A DNA stretch of 64,000 nucleotides from CAIWHR01 sp963813415 (GTDB lineage: Bacteria; Pseudomonadota; Gammaproteobacteria; Burkholderiales; Casimicrobiaceae): assembly GCA_963813415.1 (NCBI GenBank), contig CAWEYW010000014.1, forward strand, positions 1-64,000, given 5' to 3'. Position 1 is the stretch's first letter, and every line of letters begins with the position of its first letter. Under the pieces are notes generated by a model. That model saw only the letters and a program-made list of their open reading frames with translations, did not search any database and had not been told where the DNA came from. Below, piece after piece: positions 18,846-28,718 of this stretch. Both the position numbers and the translations under genes were made by a program.

Positions 18846-20255
18846 TCAGCCGAGTCGACGCACGTCGACGAAATGCCCGGCGACTGCGGCAGCGGCCGCC
18901 ATCGCCGGACTCACGAGATGGGTACGCCCGCCCGCGCCCTGCCGGCCTTCGAAGTTGCGGTTCGAAGTCGACGCGCAGCGCTCGCCCGGTTCGAGGCGGT
19001 CGTCGTTCATTGCGAGACACATCGAGCAGCCCGGCTCGCGCCAGTCGAATCCGGCCTCCCGGAACACGCGATCGAGTCCCTCGCGCTCCGCTTGCGCCTT
19101 GACCAGCCCCGAACCGGGGACGACCAGAGCCAGCCTGACGTTCTTCGCGACGTGACGGCCGCGGGCGACGGCGGCGGCGGCCCGCAGGTCTTCGATCCGC
19201 GAATTCGTGCAGGACCCGATGAACACCTTGTCGATGGCGATCTCCTGCATCGGCGTGTTGGGCGTGAGACCCATGTATTGCAGCGCACGCGCCATGCCTT
19301 CGCGGCGCGTCGGATCCTTCTCCTTGTCCGGATCCGGCACGCGATCGTCGATCGCCACGACCATCTCCGGGGACGTGCCCCACGTCACCTGTGGCCGGAG
19401 GCTCGCGACGTCGATGTCGACGACGCGATCGAACGAGGCGTCGGGGTCGCTGCGCAGCGTGCGCCAGTGCGCGACGGCACGTTCCCAGGTTTCGCCGATC
19501 GGCGCGAACGGCCGCCCGCGCAGGTAATCGACGGTGACGTCGTCGACGGCGATCATGCCGGCACGCGCGCCGGCTTCGATGGCCATGTTGCAGACCGTCA
19601 TGCGGCCTTCCATCGACAGCGACCGGACCGCCGAGCCGGCGAACTCGATGGCGTGGCCGGTGCCGCCCGCCGTGCCGATGCGGCCGATGATGGCGAGCAC
19701 GAGATCCTTCGCCGTCACGCCCGCGGGCAAGCGGCCCTCCGCGCGCACCAGCATCGACTTCGCCTTCTTCTGCAGCAGGCATTGCGTGGCGAGCACGTGC
19801 TCGACCTCCGACGTGCCGATGCCGAATGCCAGCGCGGCGAAGGCGCCGTGGGTGCTGGTGTGGGAATCGCCGCACACGACGGTCATGCCGGGCAGGGTCG
19901 CGCCCTGCTCCGGTCCGATGACGTGCACGATCCCCTGGCGGCGGTCGCGGAAGGGGAAGTACGCCTTGGCCCCGGTGGCGGCCATGTTGGCGTCGAGGGT
20001 TTCGACCTGCGTGCGCGAGATCGGATCGCGAATGCCCTGCTCCCAATCCTTGGTCGGCGTGTTGTGGTCCGCGGTCGCGACGATCGAGTCGACGCGCCAG
20101 GGCTTGCGTCCGGCCAGGCGTAGCCCCTCGAAGGCCTGCGGACTGGTGACCTCGTGGACGAGGTGCCGGTCGATGTAGAGCAGCGCCGTGCCGCCCTCCT
20201 CCGAGCGGACCACGTGGCTGTCCCAGAGCTTGTCGTACAGAGTGCGGCCGGGCAT
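18846..20255 (-). CDS. leuC: 3-isopropylmalate dehydratase large subunit
   Basis: Aconitase-family [4Fe-4S] subunit of isopropylmalate isomerase. 469 residues. Cluster-binding cysteines are visible: FIGSCTNSR in the middle and GCSMCLAMN near the C-terminus, followed by STSNRNFEGRQG. N-terminus MPGRTLYDKLWDSHVV. First gene of the leu block; a promoter should lie in the 84-bp gap to miaA, but I see no clear one. Confidence 0.98.
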   Translation of the reverse strand: MPGRTLYDKLWDSHVVRSEEGGTALLYIDRHLVHEVTSPQAFEGLRLAGRKPWRVDSIVATADHNTPTKDWEQGIRDPISRTQVETLDANMAATGAKAYFPFRDRRQGIVHVIGPEQGATLPGMTVVCGDSHTSTHGAFAALAFGIGTSEVEHVLATQCLLQKKAKSMLVRAEGRLPAGVTAKDLVLAIIGRIGTAGGTGHAIEFAGSAVRSLSMEGRMTVCNMAIEAGARAGMIAVDDVTVDYLRGRPFAPIGETWERAVAHWRTLRSDPDASFDRVVDIDVASLRPQVTWGTSPEMVVAIDDRVPDPDKEKDPTRREGMARALQYMGLTPNTPMQEIAIDKVFIGSCTNSRIEDLRAAAAVARGRHVAKNVRLALVVPGSGLVKAQAEREGLDRVFREAGFDWREPGCSMCLAMNDDRLEPGERCASTSNRNFEGRQGAGGRTHLVSPAMAAAAAVAGHFVDVRRLG

Positions 20256-20339
20256 GGAAATGGGTCCTTGTGCTGCAGCGCGGAAAACCGTCGAAGTTAG
20301 CCCGGAACCACGCCGGATGCAAGCCTTCGGGCGCCGACC

Positions 20340-21275
20340 CTAGAGAGCTGCGGCGGCCGCGTCCAGGATCGCGTCGTGCACGCTCTCGACGGTGCGAGGC
20401 GCCCAAGGATCCACCGCCTGCGCCGGCAGCGCGCGCAACCATGTGAACTGCCGCTTGGCGAGCTGGCGGGTCGCGGCGATGCCGCGCTCGCGCAGCGTCT
20501 CGCTCGGCGCATGACCTTCCAGCACGTCCCATACCTGGCGATAGCCGACGCAGCGCATCGCCGGCAGATCGGCGCGCAGGTCGTGACGTGCGCGCAACGC
20601 CTCGACTTCGGCGACGAGGCCCGCCCGCAGCATGGCGTCGAATCGTGCGGCGATGACGTCGTGCAGGCGGGCGCGGTCGGGCAGGAGCGCGATCGCAAGA
20701 TGTCGCCCAAGGCCCGCCGGTGGGTCGCGGCGGCCATGCAGCCGGGACAGCGGAACACCCGAGCTCAGGTACACCTCCAGCGCGCGCTGGATGCGTTGCG
20801 CGTCGGTACGCTCGAGACGCGCGGCGGTGATCGCGTCGATGCGTGCCAGCTCCGCGTGCAGCGCCGGCCAGCCCTCCTCGCGGGCCCGCGCTTCGAGTTG
20901 CCGACGAATCTCCGGATCGGCAGGCGGCAGGCGGCTCAATCCTTCGAGCAGCGTCTTGAAGTAGAGCATCGTTCCGCCGACGAGCAGCGGAATGCCGCCG
21001 CGGGAACGCACCGCGGCAATCGCGGCGAGTGCATCGTCGACGAACCTTTGCGCCGAATACGATGCGGTGGGCGGAATGAGATCGACGAGATGATGCGCCA
21101 CCCGCTCGCGCGTCGCGCGGTCGGGCTTGGCCGTGCCGATGTCCATGCCCTGATAGACCTGCGCGGAGTCGACCGAGACGATCTCGACGGGCAGGCGCTC
21201 CGCGAGTGCGAGCGCCAGCGCGCTCTTGCCCGACGCGGTCGGGCCCATCAGCAACACCGCCGGGGCAGGGTTCAA
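20340..21275 (-). CDS. miaA: tRNA dimethylallyltransferase
   Basis: Transfers a dimethylallyl group to A37 of tRNAs reading UNN codons. The P-loop LLMGPTASGKSALALALA begins close to the start, then DSAQVYQGMDIGTAKP and the conserved GGTMLYFKTLLEGLS. The start is uncertain: there is no ATG near the expected position, and the TTG at 21275 gives 311 residues, a normal length. The gene begins just after the mutL stop (21292), the usual mutL-miaA order. Confidence 0.95.
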   Translation of the reverse strand: MNPAPAVLLMGPTASGKSALALALAERLPVEIVSVDSAQVYQGMDIGTAKPDRATRERVAHHLVDLIPPTASYSAQRFVDDALAAIAAVRSRGGIPLLVGGTMLYFKTLLEGLSRLPPADPEIRRQLEARAREEGWPALHAELARIDAITAARLERTDAQRIQRALEVYLSSGVPLSRLHGRRDPPAGLGRHLAIALLPDRARLHDVIAARFDAMLRAGLVAEVEALRARHDLRADLPAMRCVGYRQVWDVLEGHAPSETLRERGIAATRQLAKRQFTWLRALPAQAVDPWAPRTVESVHDAILDAAAAAL

Positions 21276-21291
21276 GACGCAGCCATGGCGA

Positions 21292-23085
21292 TCAGCGGCC
21301 GCGCTGGAAGAGTCGATCGAGATCCGCGAGGCTGAGCTGATACCACGTTGGCCGACCGTGATTGCACTGGCCGGCGCGCTCGGTCGCTTCCATGTCACGC
21401 AGCAAGCCGTTCATCTCGGCAACCGACAGGCTGCGATGCGCGCGCACGGCCCCGTGACACGCCATGCTGGACAGGAGCTCGTCGCGATGCGCGGCGAGCA
21501 CGTCGCTGCCGCCGAACTCGCGCAGGTCATGCAGGACGGCGCGGGCGAGCGTGGTCGCGTCGGCGTCCGCCAGCGGCGCGGGAATGCCGCGCACGGCCAG
21601 GGTTGCGGGTCCGACCGACGTCATCGCGAATCCGAGCTGGTCGAGAGCCTCGCCGTGCTCCTCGACGGCAGCCATCTCGAGCGCAGAGGCGGCGAACGTC
21701 GCGGGTACGAGCAGCGGCTGCACGGGCATGCGCGCATCGAGCGCGTTCTTCAGCCGCTCGTAGACGATGCGCTCGTGCGCCGCGTGCATGTCGACGAGCA
21801 CGAGGCCGCTGCGGTTCTGGGCGAGGATGAAGATGCCGTGGAGCTGTGCCAGGGCAAAGCCAAGTGGGTGCTCGCTTTCATCGTCCGCCGCCATGTCGAC
21901 GGCCATGGATGCCGGTGACGTACGTGCGCCGAACAGCGCGGCATAGAACGGTGCCGGCTCGCCGGCATGCAGCGCCATGGCACCCTGGCGCCCGGCTTGC
22001 GGGAAGGCCATGGCGAGACCGGCGCCCTCGCGCGCCAGCGGAGGTGTACGCGCCGCGGCGAGACCGAGCTTCTCCGCCGCCGAGGCGGCCGGCTGCTCGG
22101 CTCCGGTGATCGCCAGCGCGCGCTGCGCCGCATGGCGAACGAACTGATGGACCGCGCCCGACTCCCGGAAGCGCACCTCGGTCTTCTGCGGGTGCACGTT
22201 GACATCGACCAGCCGCGCCGGGAGCTCGAGCCACAGCGCGTACGAGGGCTGGCGGTCGTGGTGCAGGATGTCGCGGTAGGCATCGCGCAGCGCATGCGCG
22301 AGCAACCGGTCGCGCACGAACCGGCCGTTGACGAACACGTATTGCCCGCCGGCCTGCGCCGCGTAGGCCGGTCGCGCCGCGAAGCCGGTCAGCCGCAACG
22401 GGCCTGCGCTCGCTTCCACGGCCGCGGAGGCGTGCACGAACGCGTCGCCGAGCAGCGCCTGCACCCGCGCACGCCGGCCTTCCGCGAGCAGGCGGTGCAC
22501 GACGCGGCCGTTGTGCTGCAGCGTGAAGGCGACATCCGGATGGGCAAGCGCGATCCGCCGGAACGCCTCCTCGCAATGGCCCCATTCGGTCGCTTCGGTG
22601 CGCAGGAACTTCCGTCGCGCCGGTGTATTGAAGTAGAGCTCCTGCACCGTGACCGTCGTCCCGGCGGCGAGCGCGGCCGGCAGTGTCGCCCCGGTCTGGC
22701 CGCCATCGACTTCCAACCGCCACGCGTGCGGCTTGCCCTGCGCCCGCGACGTGATCGCAAACCGCGAGACGGCGGCAATCGATGCCAGTGCCTCGCCGCG
22801 AAACCCGAGCGTCGCGATCGCCTCGAGATCCTCCGCCGCGGCGAGCTTCGAGGTCGCGTGCCGTTCGACGGCCAGCCGCAGCTCCTCGCGCTCGATGCCG
22901 GCGCCGTTGTCAGCGACGCGAATGCGCTGGATGCCGCCACCCGCGAGATCGACGTCGATCTGCGTGGCCTGCGCGTCCAGCGCGTTCTCGAGCAGCTCCT
23001 TGAGCGCCGCGGCGGGGCGCTCGACCACCTCACCCGCGGCGATCTGGTTGACGACGTGGTCGGGCAACGCGCGAATGGCGCCCAA
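21292..23085 (-). CDS. mutL: DNA mismatch repair protein MutL
   Basis: Couples MutS mismatch recognition to strand incision. 597 residues. GHKL ATPase N-terminus: IAAGEVVERPAAALKELLEN, VADNGAGI and TLGFRGEALASI. The C-terminal domain has DMHAAHERIVYE, which fits the DQHA(x)2E(x)4E endonuclease motif with Met for Gln, so this MutL may nick DNA itself. The start is a TTG at 23085 with a GGAG site, immediately after the stop of the amidotransferase-like gene. Confidence 0.97.
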   Translation of the reverse strand: MGAIRALPDHVVNQIAAGEVVERPAAALKELLENALDAQATQIDVDLAGGGIQRIRVADNGAGIEREELRLAVERHATSKLAAAEDLEAIATLGFRGEALASIAAVSRFAITSRAQGKPHAWRLEVDGGQTGATLPAALAAGTTVTVQELYFNTPARRKFLRTEATEWGHCEEAFRRIALAHPDVAFTLQHNGRVVHRLLAEGRRARVQALLGDAFVHASAAVEASAGPLRLTGFAARPAYAAQAGGQYVFVNGRFVRDRLLAHALRDAYRDILHHDRQPSYALWLELPARLVDVNVHPQKTEVRFRESGAVHQFVRHAAQRALAITGAEQPAASAAEKLGLAAARTPPLAREGAGLAMAFPQAGRQGAMALHAGEPAPFYAALFGARTSPASMAVDMAADDESEHPLGFALAQLHGIFILAQNRSGLVLVDMHAAHERIVYERLKNALDARMPVQPLLVPATFAASALEMAAVEEHGEALDQLGFAMTSVGPATLAVRGIPAPLADADATTLARAVLHDLREFGGSDVLAAHRDELLSSMACHGAVRAHRSLSVAEMNGLLRDMEATERAGQCNHGRPTWYQLSLADLDRLFQRGR

Positions 23086-23799
23086 TCAGTGCTCCGTGCC
23101 CGGCAGGCCGCGTGCCCACCGTTCATAAACCGACGCTGCCACGCGCCGCAGCCCGGGGAGACGCGCCGCCGTCGCGCGCCGAATGTCCGCGGCGCTCTGC
23201 ATCGCGCCGCTCGACCGCTCCGGCAACTCCGCGGCGCCTGCCTCGCACCACGTCTGCACGAGCTCCGCGGTCATCTCGACATGACACTGCATGCCAAGGT
23301 GAAGGTCATCGACAACGTAGGCCTGGTTTGCGACGGTATCGTTGCGCAGCACCCGGGTCGCGTTGGGCGGCAACGCAAAGGTGTCGTAGTGCCATTGGAA
23401 AGTGGTGAACTTACGCGCGCCGCCGAACCATGACGCACCCAGCGCCCCTTCGGTTTCAACGTCGCTCCAGCCGATCTCCGGCTGCGGCGCACGGCAAACT
23501 GCCGCTCCCAGTGCACGGGCGAGGAGCTGCCCGCCCAGGCAATGCCCGATCACCGGCACCCGGGCGTCGACGGCATCGCGCAGCAAGGCGCAGAGCGGCG
23601 CGGTCCAGGGCAGGGAATCGTTCGCGCTCATCGGCCCGCCCATCATGGCGAGGCCGGAAAAGGCGCGTGGATCCGACGGCACCCCCATCCCGGCATCCAG
23701 CGCGATGATGTCGAAGGCGATGCCGCGGGCGTGCAGCCAGTCGGAAAGATAGGCGGGACCTTCGGTGGGCGAGAAACGGAAGATGGCGACTGGCTTCAT
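23086..23799 (-). CDS. Class I glutamine amidotransferase-like protein
   Basis: 237 residues from ATG 23799 (MKPVAIFRFSPTEGPAYLSDWL). The glutaminase triad is present: the nucleophile Cys in GHCLGGQLLARALG, and His and Glu in MQCHVEMT. No synthetase domain is attached, and it resembles the stand-alone GMP-synthase-like amidotransferases, some of which hydrolyse gamma-glutamyl compounds. It abuts mutL and may be co-transcribed with it. Substrate not known. Confidence 0.88.
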   Translation of the reverse strand: MKPVAIFRFSPTEGPAYLSDWLHARGIAFDIIALDAGMGVPSDPRAFSGLAMMGGPMSANDSLPWTAPLCALLRDAVDARVPVIGHCLGGQLLARALGAAVCRAPQPEIGWSDVETEGALGASWFGGARKFTTFQWHYDTFALPPNATRVLRNDTVANQAYVVDDLHLGMQCHVEMTAELVQTWCEAGAAELPERSSGAMQSAADIRRATAARLPGLRRVAASVYERWARGLPGTEH

Positions 23800-23920
23800 C
23801 GGCGAACCGCGACGCGCCAAAGCGGTCATTTTACCGCCGGTAGACCGTCGCCACGCGGGTCGGCACGATGGATGCCGTAGCCGGCCGGAGCCGCGACGCC
23901 TGAATACGCAAAGGACACGG

Positions 23921-25939
23921 ATGCCCCCCTCGTCGGTTCAGCACCCACGCGCAGGACGGCTGCTGTCGCACACGCTCTTGCGCCTTGCGCTGCTGCTGGT
24001 CGCAGCCGCGCCGGCGCTCACGGCGGCCGAGAGCGGCGACGGCGTGCTTGCACCCGGTGCAAACCTCCACCTGCGCGGCGTCCCGGCGATTCCGGCGGCG
24101 ATCGCCGCACGCATCGCGCCGTACACGCAATTCACGCCGCGCACTGCCGTGTCTTGGCATCCCACGCGGCGCGAGCTCGTGGTTGCCACGCGCGCCGGCA
24201 ACACCGTGCAACTGCATCGGGTGACCGGGCCCGGTGCGGCGCTCAGGCAGCTCACCGCGGGTCCCGAACCCGTGCGCCGCGGGTTCTACCTCGCGCCACG
24301 ACCGGACAGCCTGCTCTTTGCCCGCGATACCGGCGGCAACGAACAGACGCAGCTCTATCGCCTCGATGCCGGCGCCGCTCACCCGGTACTGCTCACGGAC
24401 GCGCGCCGCCGCCATTCCGTGGCGGCCGTGACGCACGCGCGCGACCGCATTCTGGTGATCTCGCTCGACCTCGACAAGACCGGCAGGCGCGAGCAGGTCG
24501 CCACACACCTGACCTTGCTCGACCCCTTGCATCCGGAGCGCTCGCGCTCGCTCGGCAGCCTCCCGGGAACGGGCTGGGATGACTTCGCCTTCTCCGCCGA
24601 CGACACGCGGCTCGCGATGGTCGAGCAGATGTCGGCGAACGAATCGTCGGTGTGGGTCATGGACCTGCGCACGGGCCAACGCCGGCGCGTGCTCGACAGC
24701 GCCTACGCGGGCGAGCGTGTCGCATCGGGCGAGCCCGCGTTCACGCGTGACGGACGCGGACTCTTCCTGGCCACCGATCGCGACGGCGAATTCGCGCGCC
24801 TCGCCTACCTGGATCTGGCTTCGCGACGCCTCACCTACTTCGGGGAGCCGGTCAACTGGGACGTCGATCGCCTGGCCCTCTCGCCGGACGGGCGCACGCT
24901 GGCCGTGATCACCAACGAGAACGGCGTCGGCGTGCTGCGCCTCTACGACGCTGCAACGCGACGGCAACGGCCGACCCCGCCATTGCCCTTGGGCACCGTG
25001 TCCGGCGTCCTTTGGCACCACAACAGCCGCGATCTGGCGCTCAACATCAACTCGCCGCAAAGCCCTGGCGACGTCTGGGTGCTCGACGTGCGCGCCAATC
25101 GCCTGCAACGCTGGACCGCGTCGGCGGTTCCGGGACTCGACGCGTCGCGCTTCCAGCAGCCGCTCGCGTTCAGCTTTTCGAGCTTCGACGGACGCAGCAT
25201 CCCGGGCTTCATCACGCGTCCGCCGCGATCGTTCCCGCGCCCACGGCCGGTGCTGATCGAGATCCACGGCGGTCCGGAAGCACAGGCGCGTCCGGGGTTT
25301 CTCGGGCGCGGCAACTATCTCGTCGATGAAATGGGCATTGCGCTCATCGAGCCGAACGTACGCGGCTCGACCGGCTACGGGAAGTCCTTCGTCGCCCTGG
25401 ACGATGGCCGTCATCGCGAGGACGCGGTCAAGGACATCGGCGCGTTGCTCGACTGGATCGCCACGCAGCCCGATCTCGATGCTACCCGCGTGGCCGTGGT
25501 GGGCGGCAGCTACGGCGGGTACATGAGCCTCGCCGCCGCCACCCACTACGCCGATCGCATTGCGGGCGCGGTCGACATGGTCGGTATCGCCAATTTCGTC
25601 ACTTTCCTCGAACGCACCGAGAGCTACCGACGCGATCTGCGCCGCGTCGAGTACGGCGATGAGCGTGATCCGGCGATGCGGGAATTCCTGACGCGCGTCT
25701 CGCCGATCACCAGCGCCGACCGGATCAGCACGCCGCTCATGGTCGCGCACGGCAGGAACGACCCGCGGGTGCCGTACACCGAGGCCGAGCAGATCGTGAC
25801 GACCGTCTCGGGCAAGGGCGTGCCGGTGTGGTACCTCCTGGCCGACGACGAAGGCCACGGCTTCGCCCGCAAGGCGAATGCCGATTTCTACTTCGCTGCG
25901 CTGGTGCGCTTCCTCGCCAAGACCCTCCTGGGCGAATGA
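23921..25939 (+). CDS. Secreted S9 family prolyl oligopeptidase
   Basis: 672 residues from ATG 23921, with AAGGA ribosome binding site. A signal peptide (LLRLALLLVAAAPALTAAE) directs export. The N-terminal beta-propeller has WD/TolB-like blades (for example WDDFAFSADDTRLAMV, FTRDGRGLFLATDRDGE). The C-terminal alpha/beta-hydrolase has the full triad: Ser530 in GGSYGGY, Asp614 in HGRNDPRVPY, His646 in DEGHGF. Likely cleaves peptides in the periplasm. Divergent from the amidotransferase gene, with 121 bp between them. Confidence 0.93.
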   Translation: MPPSSVQHPRAGRLLSHTLLRLALLLVAAAPALTAAESGDGVLAPGANLHLRGVPAIPAAIAARIAPYTQFTPRTAVSWHPTRRELVVATRAGNTVQLHRVTGPGAALRQLTAGPEPVRRGFYLAPRPDSLLFARDTGGNEQTQLYRLDAGAAHPVLLTDARRRHSVAAVTHARDRILVISLDLDKTGRREQVATHLTLLDPLHPERSRSLGSLPGTGWDDFAFSADDTRLAMVEQMSANESSVWVMDLRTGQRRRVLDSAYAGERVASGEPAFTRDGRGLFLATDRDGEFARLAYLDLASRRLTYFGEPVNWDVDRLALSPDGRTLAVITNENGVGVLRLYDAATRRQRPTPPLPLGTVSGVLWHHNSRDLALNINSPQSPGDVWVLDVRANRLQRWTASAVPGLDASRFQQPLAFSFSSFDGRSIPGFITRPPRSFPRPRPVLIEIHGGPEAQARPGFLGRGNYLVDEMGIALIEPNVRGSTGYGKSFVALDDGRHREDAVKDIGALLDWIATQPDLDATRVAVVGGSYGGYMSLAAATHYADRIAGAVDMVGIANFVTFLERTESYRRDLRRVEYGDERDPAMREFLTRVSPITSADRISTPLMVAHGRNDPRVPYTEAEQIVTTVSGKGVPVWYLLADDEGHGFARKANADFYFAALVRFLAKTLLGE

Positions 25940-25967
25940 GCCGCAGCTGCGCGGCAGGCATCGCGAA

Positions 25968-26786
25968 CTACAGGCCGCGGGCGATACGGGCGTAAGCCGA
26001 GTGGTTGTGGATCGACTCGTAATTCTCGGCCTCGACGGCGAACGCCGCGATGCGGTCGTCGGCGTCGAGACGCGCGGCGACGCCGCGCACGAGATCCTCG
26101 ACAAAGCGCGGGTTGTTGTACGCCCGCTCGGTCACGTACTTCTCGTCGGCACGCTTGAGGATGCCGTACAGCTCGCACGACGCTTCTTCCTCCGCGACCC
26201 GGATGAGCTCCGTCAGGGTGACCGGCTCGTTCTCACGCGCAGTGATGGTGATGAGCGAGCGCTGGTTGTGCGCGCCGTACTCGGAGATCTCCTTCGAACA
26301 CGGGCACAGCGACGTCACCGGCGCGGCAACGATCACCGTCTGCCGGTACTCCCCGCCGTCGAGCTCGCCGACCAGCCGCGCCTCGTAATCGAGCAGGCTC
26401 GCCACGCCCGAGACCGGCGCCGATTTGCGGATGAAAAACGGAAAGGCGAGCTCCATCCGCCCCCCGGGCGCTTCGAGCAATACGACGAGAGCTTCGAGGA
26501 GGCTGCGCAGGTTCGCCACCGTAAGGGGCGGCTCACCGGGCGCGCTGCGCGACTCCAGGAGCGCGACCAGTCGCGACATGTGCGTGCCCTTCCGGTCTTC
26601 GGGCAGGCGCACGTATACGTTGCACACCGCGATGGTCGGCTGGGCGACGGCATCGCCGTCCGCGAACAGCACCGGATAGCGCAGGCCCTTGATGCCGACC
26701 TGGTCGATCGCGAGCTCCCGGTCGTCCGACGCCGACTGCACGTCGGCGATCGGAAAGAGGTGGGAGGGCTGTTCGGGTCGGTTCAT
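25968..26786 (-). CDS. folE2: GTP cyclohydrolase FolE2 (type IB)
   Basis: Converts GTP to 7,8-dihydroneopterin triphosphate for folate (or queuosine-type) synthesis; FolE2 is the zinc-independent form. Start at ATG 26786 (MNRPEQPSHLFPIADVQ). 272 residues. The family signature is VTSLCPCSKEISEYGAHNQR, containing the catalytic Cys. Lies 42 bp after dxs, likely the last gene of the xseB-ispA-dxs-folE2 run, and is convergent with the S9 peptidase. Confidence 0.96.
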   Translation of the reverse strand: MNRPEQPSHLFPIADVQSASDDRELAIDQVGIKGLRYPVLFADGDAVAQPTIAVCNVYVRLPEDRKGTHMSRLVALLESRSAPGEPPLTVANLRSLLEALVVLLEAPGGRMELAFPFFIRKSAPVSGVASLLDYEARLVGELDGGEYRQTVIVAAPVTSLCPCSKEISEYGAHNQRSLITITARENEPVTLTELIRVAEEEASCELYGILKRADEKYVTERAYNNPRFVEDLVRGVAARLDADDRIAAFAVEAENYESIHNHSAYARIARGL

Positions 26787-26828
26787 GATGGGCGAGGGTC
26801 GTGCACGCGTGGACGGGCACATCCGTGA

Positions 26829-28718
26829 TTATGCCGCAGGCTTGGGTACGCTATCGAGGCGGCGCTGCCCGAAGCGCCGGTGCACTGCCGCGGCAATCCC
26901 TGGTGCATCGAGCCCACAGGCGCTCAGCAGCCGCGCCGGATCGCCGTGGTGGATGAACTCGTCCGGCAGTCCGAGATGCAGCATCGGCACCATCACCCCG
27001 TGCGCAGCCAGCGCCTCGGCCACCGCGCTGCCGGCGCCGCCCATGATCACGTTCTCCTCGACCGTGACGAGAGCGTCGTGCGAGCCCGCGAGCTCCAGGA
27101 CAAGCTCCGTGTCGAGTGGCTTCACGAACCGCATGTTCACGACGGTGGCGTCGATCTCCTCACCCGCAGCGAGCGAGGGCGCGACCATGCTCCCGAAGGC
27201 GAGGATCGCGATGCGGTGGCCGCGCCGCCTGGATTCGCGCCGCAGCTCGGCATGGCCAATCGGGAGGACGGTCATTTCGGCGACGATCGGCACGCCCGGA
27301 CCACTGCCGCGGGGATAGCGAACGGCCGCGGGTCCGTCGAGAGTGAACGCGGTGTGGAGCATCTGCCGGCATTCGTCCTCGTCCGCCGGCGCCATGACCG
27401 TCATGTGCGGCAGGCAGCGCAGGTACGAAAGGTCATACGCGCCGATGTGCGTCGCGCCATCCGCGCCGACCACGCCGCCGCGATCGATCGCAAACACCAC
27501 CGGCAGCTGCTGCAGCGCGACGTCGTGGATCACCTGATCGTAGGCACGCTGCAGGAACGTCGAGTAGATCGCCACTACCGGCTTCATGCCTTCGCACGCG
27601 AGTCCCGCGGCGAACGTGACGGCATGCTGCTCGGCGATGCCGACATCGAAGAAGCGGTCGGGATATTCCTGGGAGAAGCGCACCATCCCGGAACCCTCGC
27701 GCATCGCCGGCGTGATCGCGATGAGGCGCGGATCCCGTGCAGCCATGTCGCACAACCAATCGCCGAATACCTGGGTGTACGACGGCTTGCCCGGCTTCTT
27801 CGGCACGATGCCGGGCACCGGATCGAACGGCGTCACGCCGTGATAGAGGATCGGGTCCTCTTCGGCGCGTCCATAGCCATGTCCCTTGCGGGTCATGACG
27901 TGCAGGAGCTGCGGTCCCTTGAGGTCGCGCACGTTGGCGAGCGTCGGCACCAGCGCATCGAGATCGTGGCCGTCGATGGGGCCGATGTAGTTGAAGCCGA
28001 ACTCCTCGAACAGCGTGCCGGGCAGCACCATGCCCTTCATGTGCTCTTCCCAGCGCTTGGCAAGCTCCTTCACGGGCGGCAGCTTCGCGAGCATTTCCTT
28101 GCTGCCTCGACGAACGTAGTTGTACAGGCGGCCGGACAGGAGACGGGCGAGATAGTTGTTGAGCGCCCCCACCGGCTCCGAGATCGACATGTCGTTGTCG
28201 TTCAGGATCACCAGCAGGTCCGCACCTGCAGCGCCGGCATTGTTCAGCGCCTCGAACGCCATGCCCGCGCTCATCGCGCCGTCGCCGATCACGGCAACGG
28301 TCTTGCGCGACTCGCCCTTGCGCTGCGCGGCGATCGCCATCCCGAGGGCGGCAGAGATCGACGTCGACGAATGCGCGGTGCCGAACGTGTCGTATTCGCT
28401 CTCGCTGCGGCGGGGGAAACCCGAGGGTCCGTCCTCCATGCGCAGGCGCGCCATCGCCGCGCGCCGCCCCGTGAGGATCTTGTGCGCGTAGGTCTGGTGC
28501 CCGACGTCCCACACCAGCCGGTCGCGCGGCGTGTTGAACACGTAATGGAGCGCGATGGTGAGCTCGACGGTGCCGAGATTGGACGACAGGTGCCCGCCGG
28601 TCCTGGCCACGGACTCGAGCAGGAAGGCGCGCAGCTCGCGGGCGAGTTGCGGCAGCGCCGAGCGCTCCAGCGCGCGCAACGCCGAGGGATCGTCGATGGT
28701 GTCGAGCAGCGGGTACAT
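26829..28718 (-). CDS. dxs: 1-deoxy-D-xylulose-5-phosphate synthase
   Basis: TPP enzyme making DXP from pyruvate and glyceraldehyde 3-phosphate, the first step of the MEP isoprenoid pathway. 629 residues, normal. TPP/Mg motif GDGAMSAGMAFEALNNAG...NDN; transketolase-like core with DVGIAEQHAVTFAAGLA and a C-terminal transketolase domain. Its ATG overlaps the ispA stop (TGATG), so the two are translationally coupled. Confidence 0.98.
   Translation of the reverse strand: MYPLLDTIDDPSALRALERSALPQLARELRAFLLESVARTGGHLSSNLGTVELTIALHYVFNTPRDRLVWDVGHQTYAHKILTGRRAAMARLRMEDGPSGFPRRSESEYDTFGTAHSSTSISAALGMAIAAQRKGESRKTVAVIGDGAMSAGMAFEALNNAGAAGADLLVILNDNDMSISEPVGALNNYLARLLSGRLYNYVRRGSKEMLAKLPPVKELAKRWEEHMKGMVLPGTLFEEFGFNYIGPIDGHDLDALVPTLANVRDLKGPQLLHVMTRKGHGYGRAEEDPILYHGVTPFDPVPGIVPKKPGKPSYTQVFGDWLCDMAARDPRLIAITPAMREGSGMVRFSQEYPDRFFDVGIAEQHAVTFAAGLACEGMKPVVAIYSTFLQRAYDQVIHDVALQQLPVVFAIDRGGVVGADGATHIGAYDLSYLRCLPHMTVMAPADEDECRQMLHTAFTLDGPAAVRYPRGSGPGVPIVAEMTVLPIGHAELRRESRRRGHRIAILAFGSMVAPSLAAGEEIDATVVNMRFVKPLDTELVLELAGSHDALVTVEENVIMGGAGSAVAEALAAHGVMVPMLHLGLPDEFIHHGDPARLLSACGLDAPGIAAAVHRRFGQRRLDSVPKPAA

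Noticed and set aside
17175..20123. A 982-codon open frame on the plus strand
   Set aside because: It runs antisense to leuB, leuD and leuC, which have clear conserved motifs. Long antisense frames are expected in high-GC DNA, and its translation is Arg/His-rich without recognisable motifs.
23831..26104. A 757-codon open frame on the minus strand
   Set aside because: Antisense to the S9 peptidase, whose catalytic triad and signal peptide are intact.
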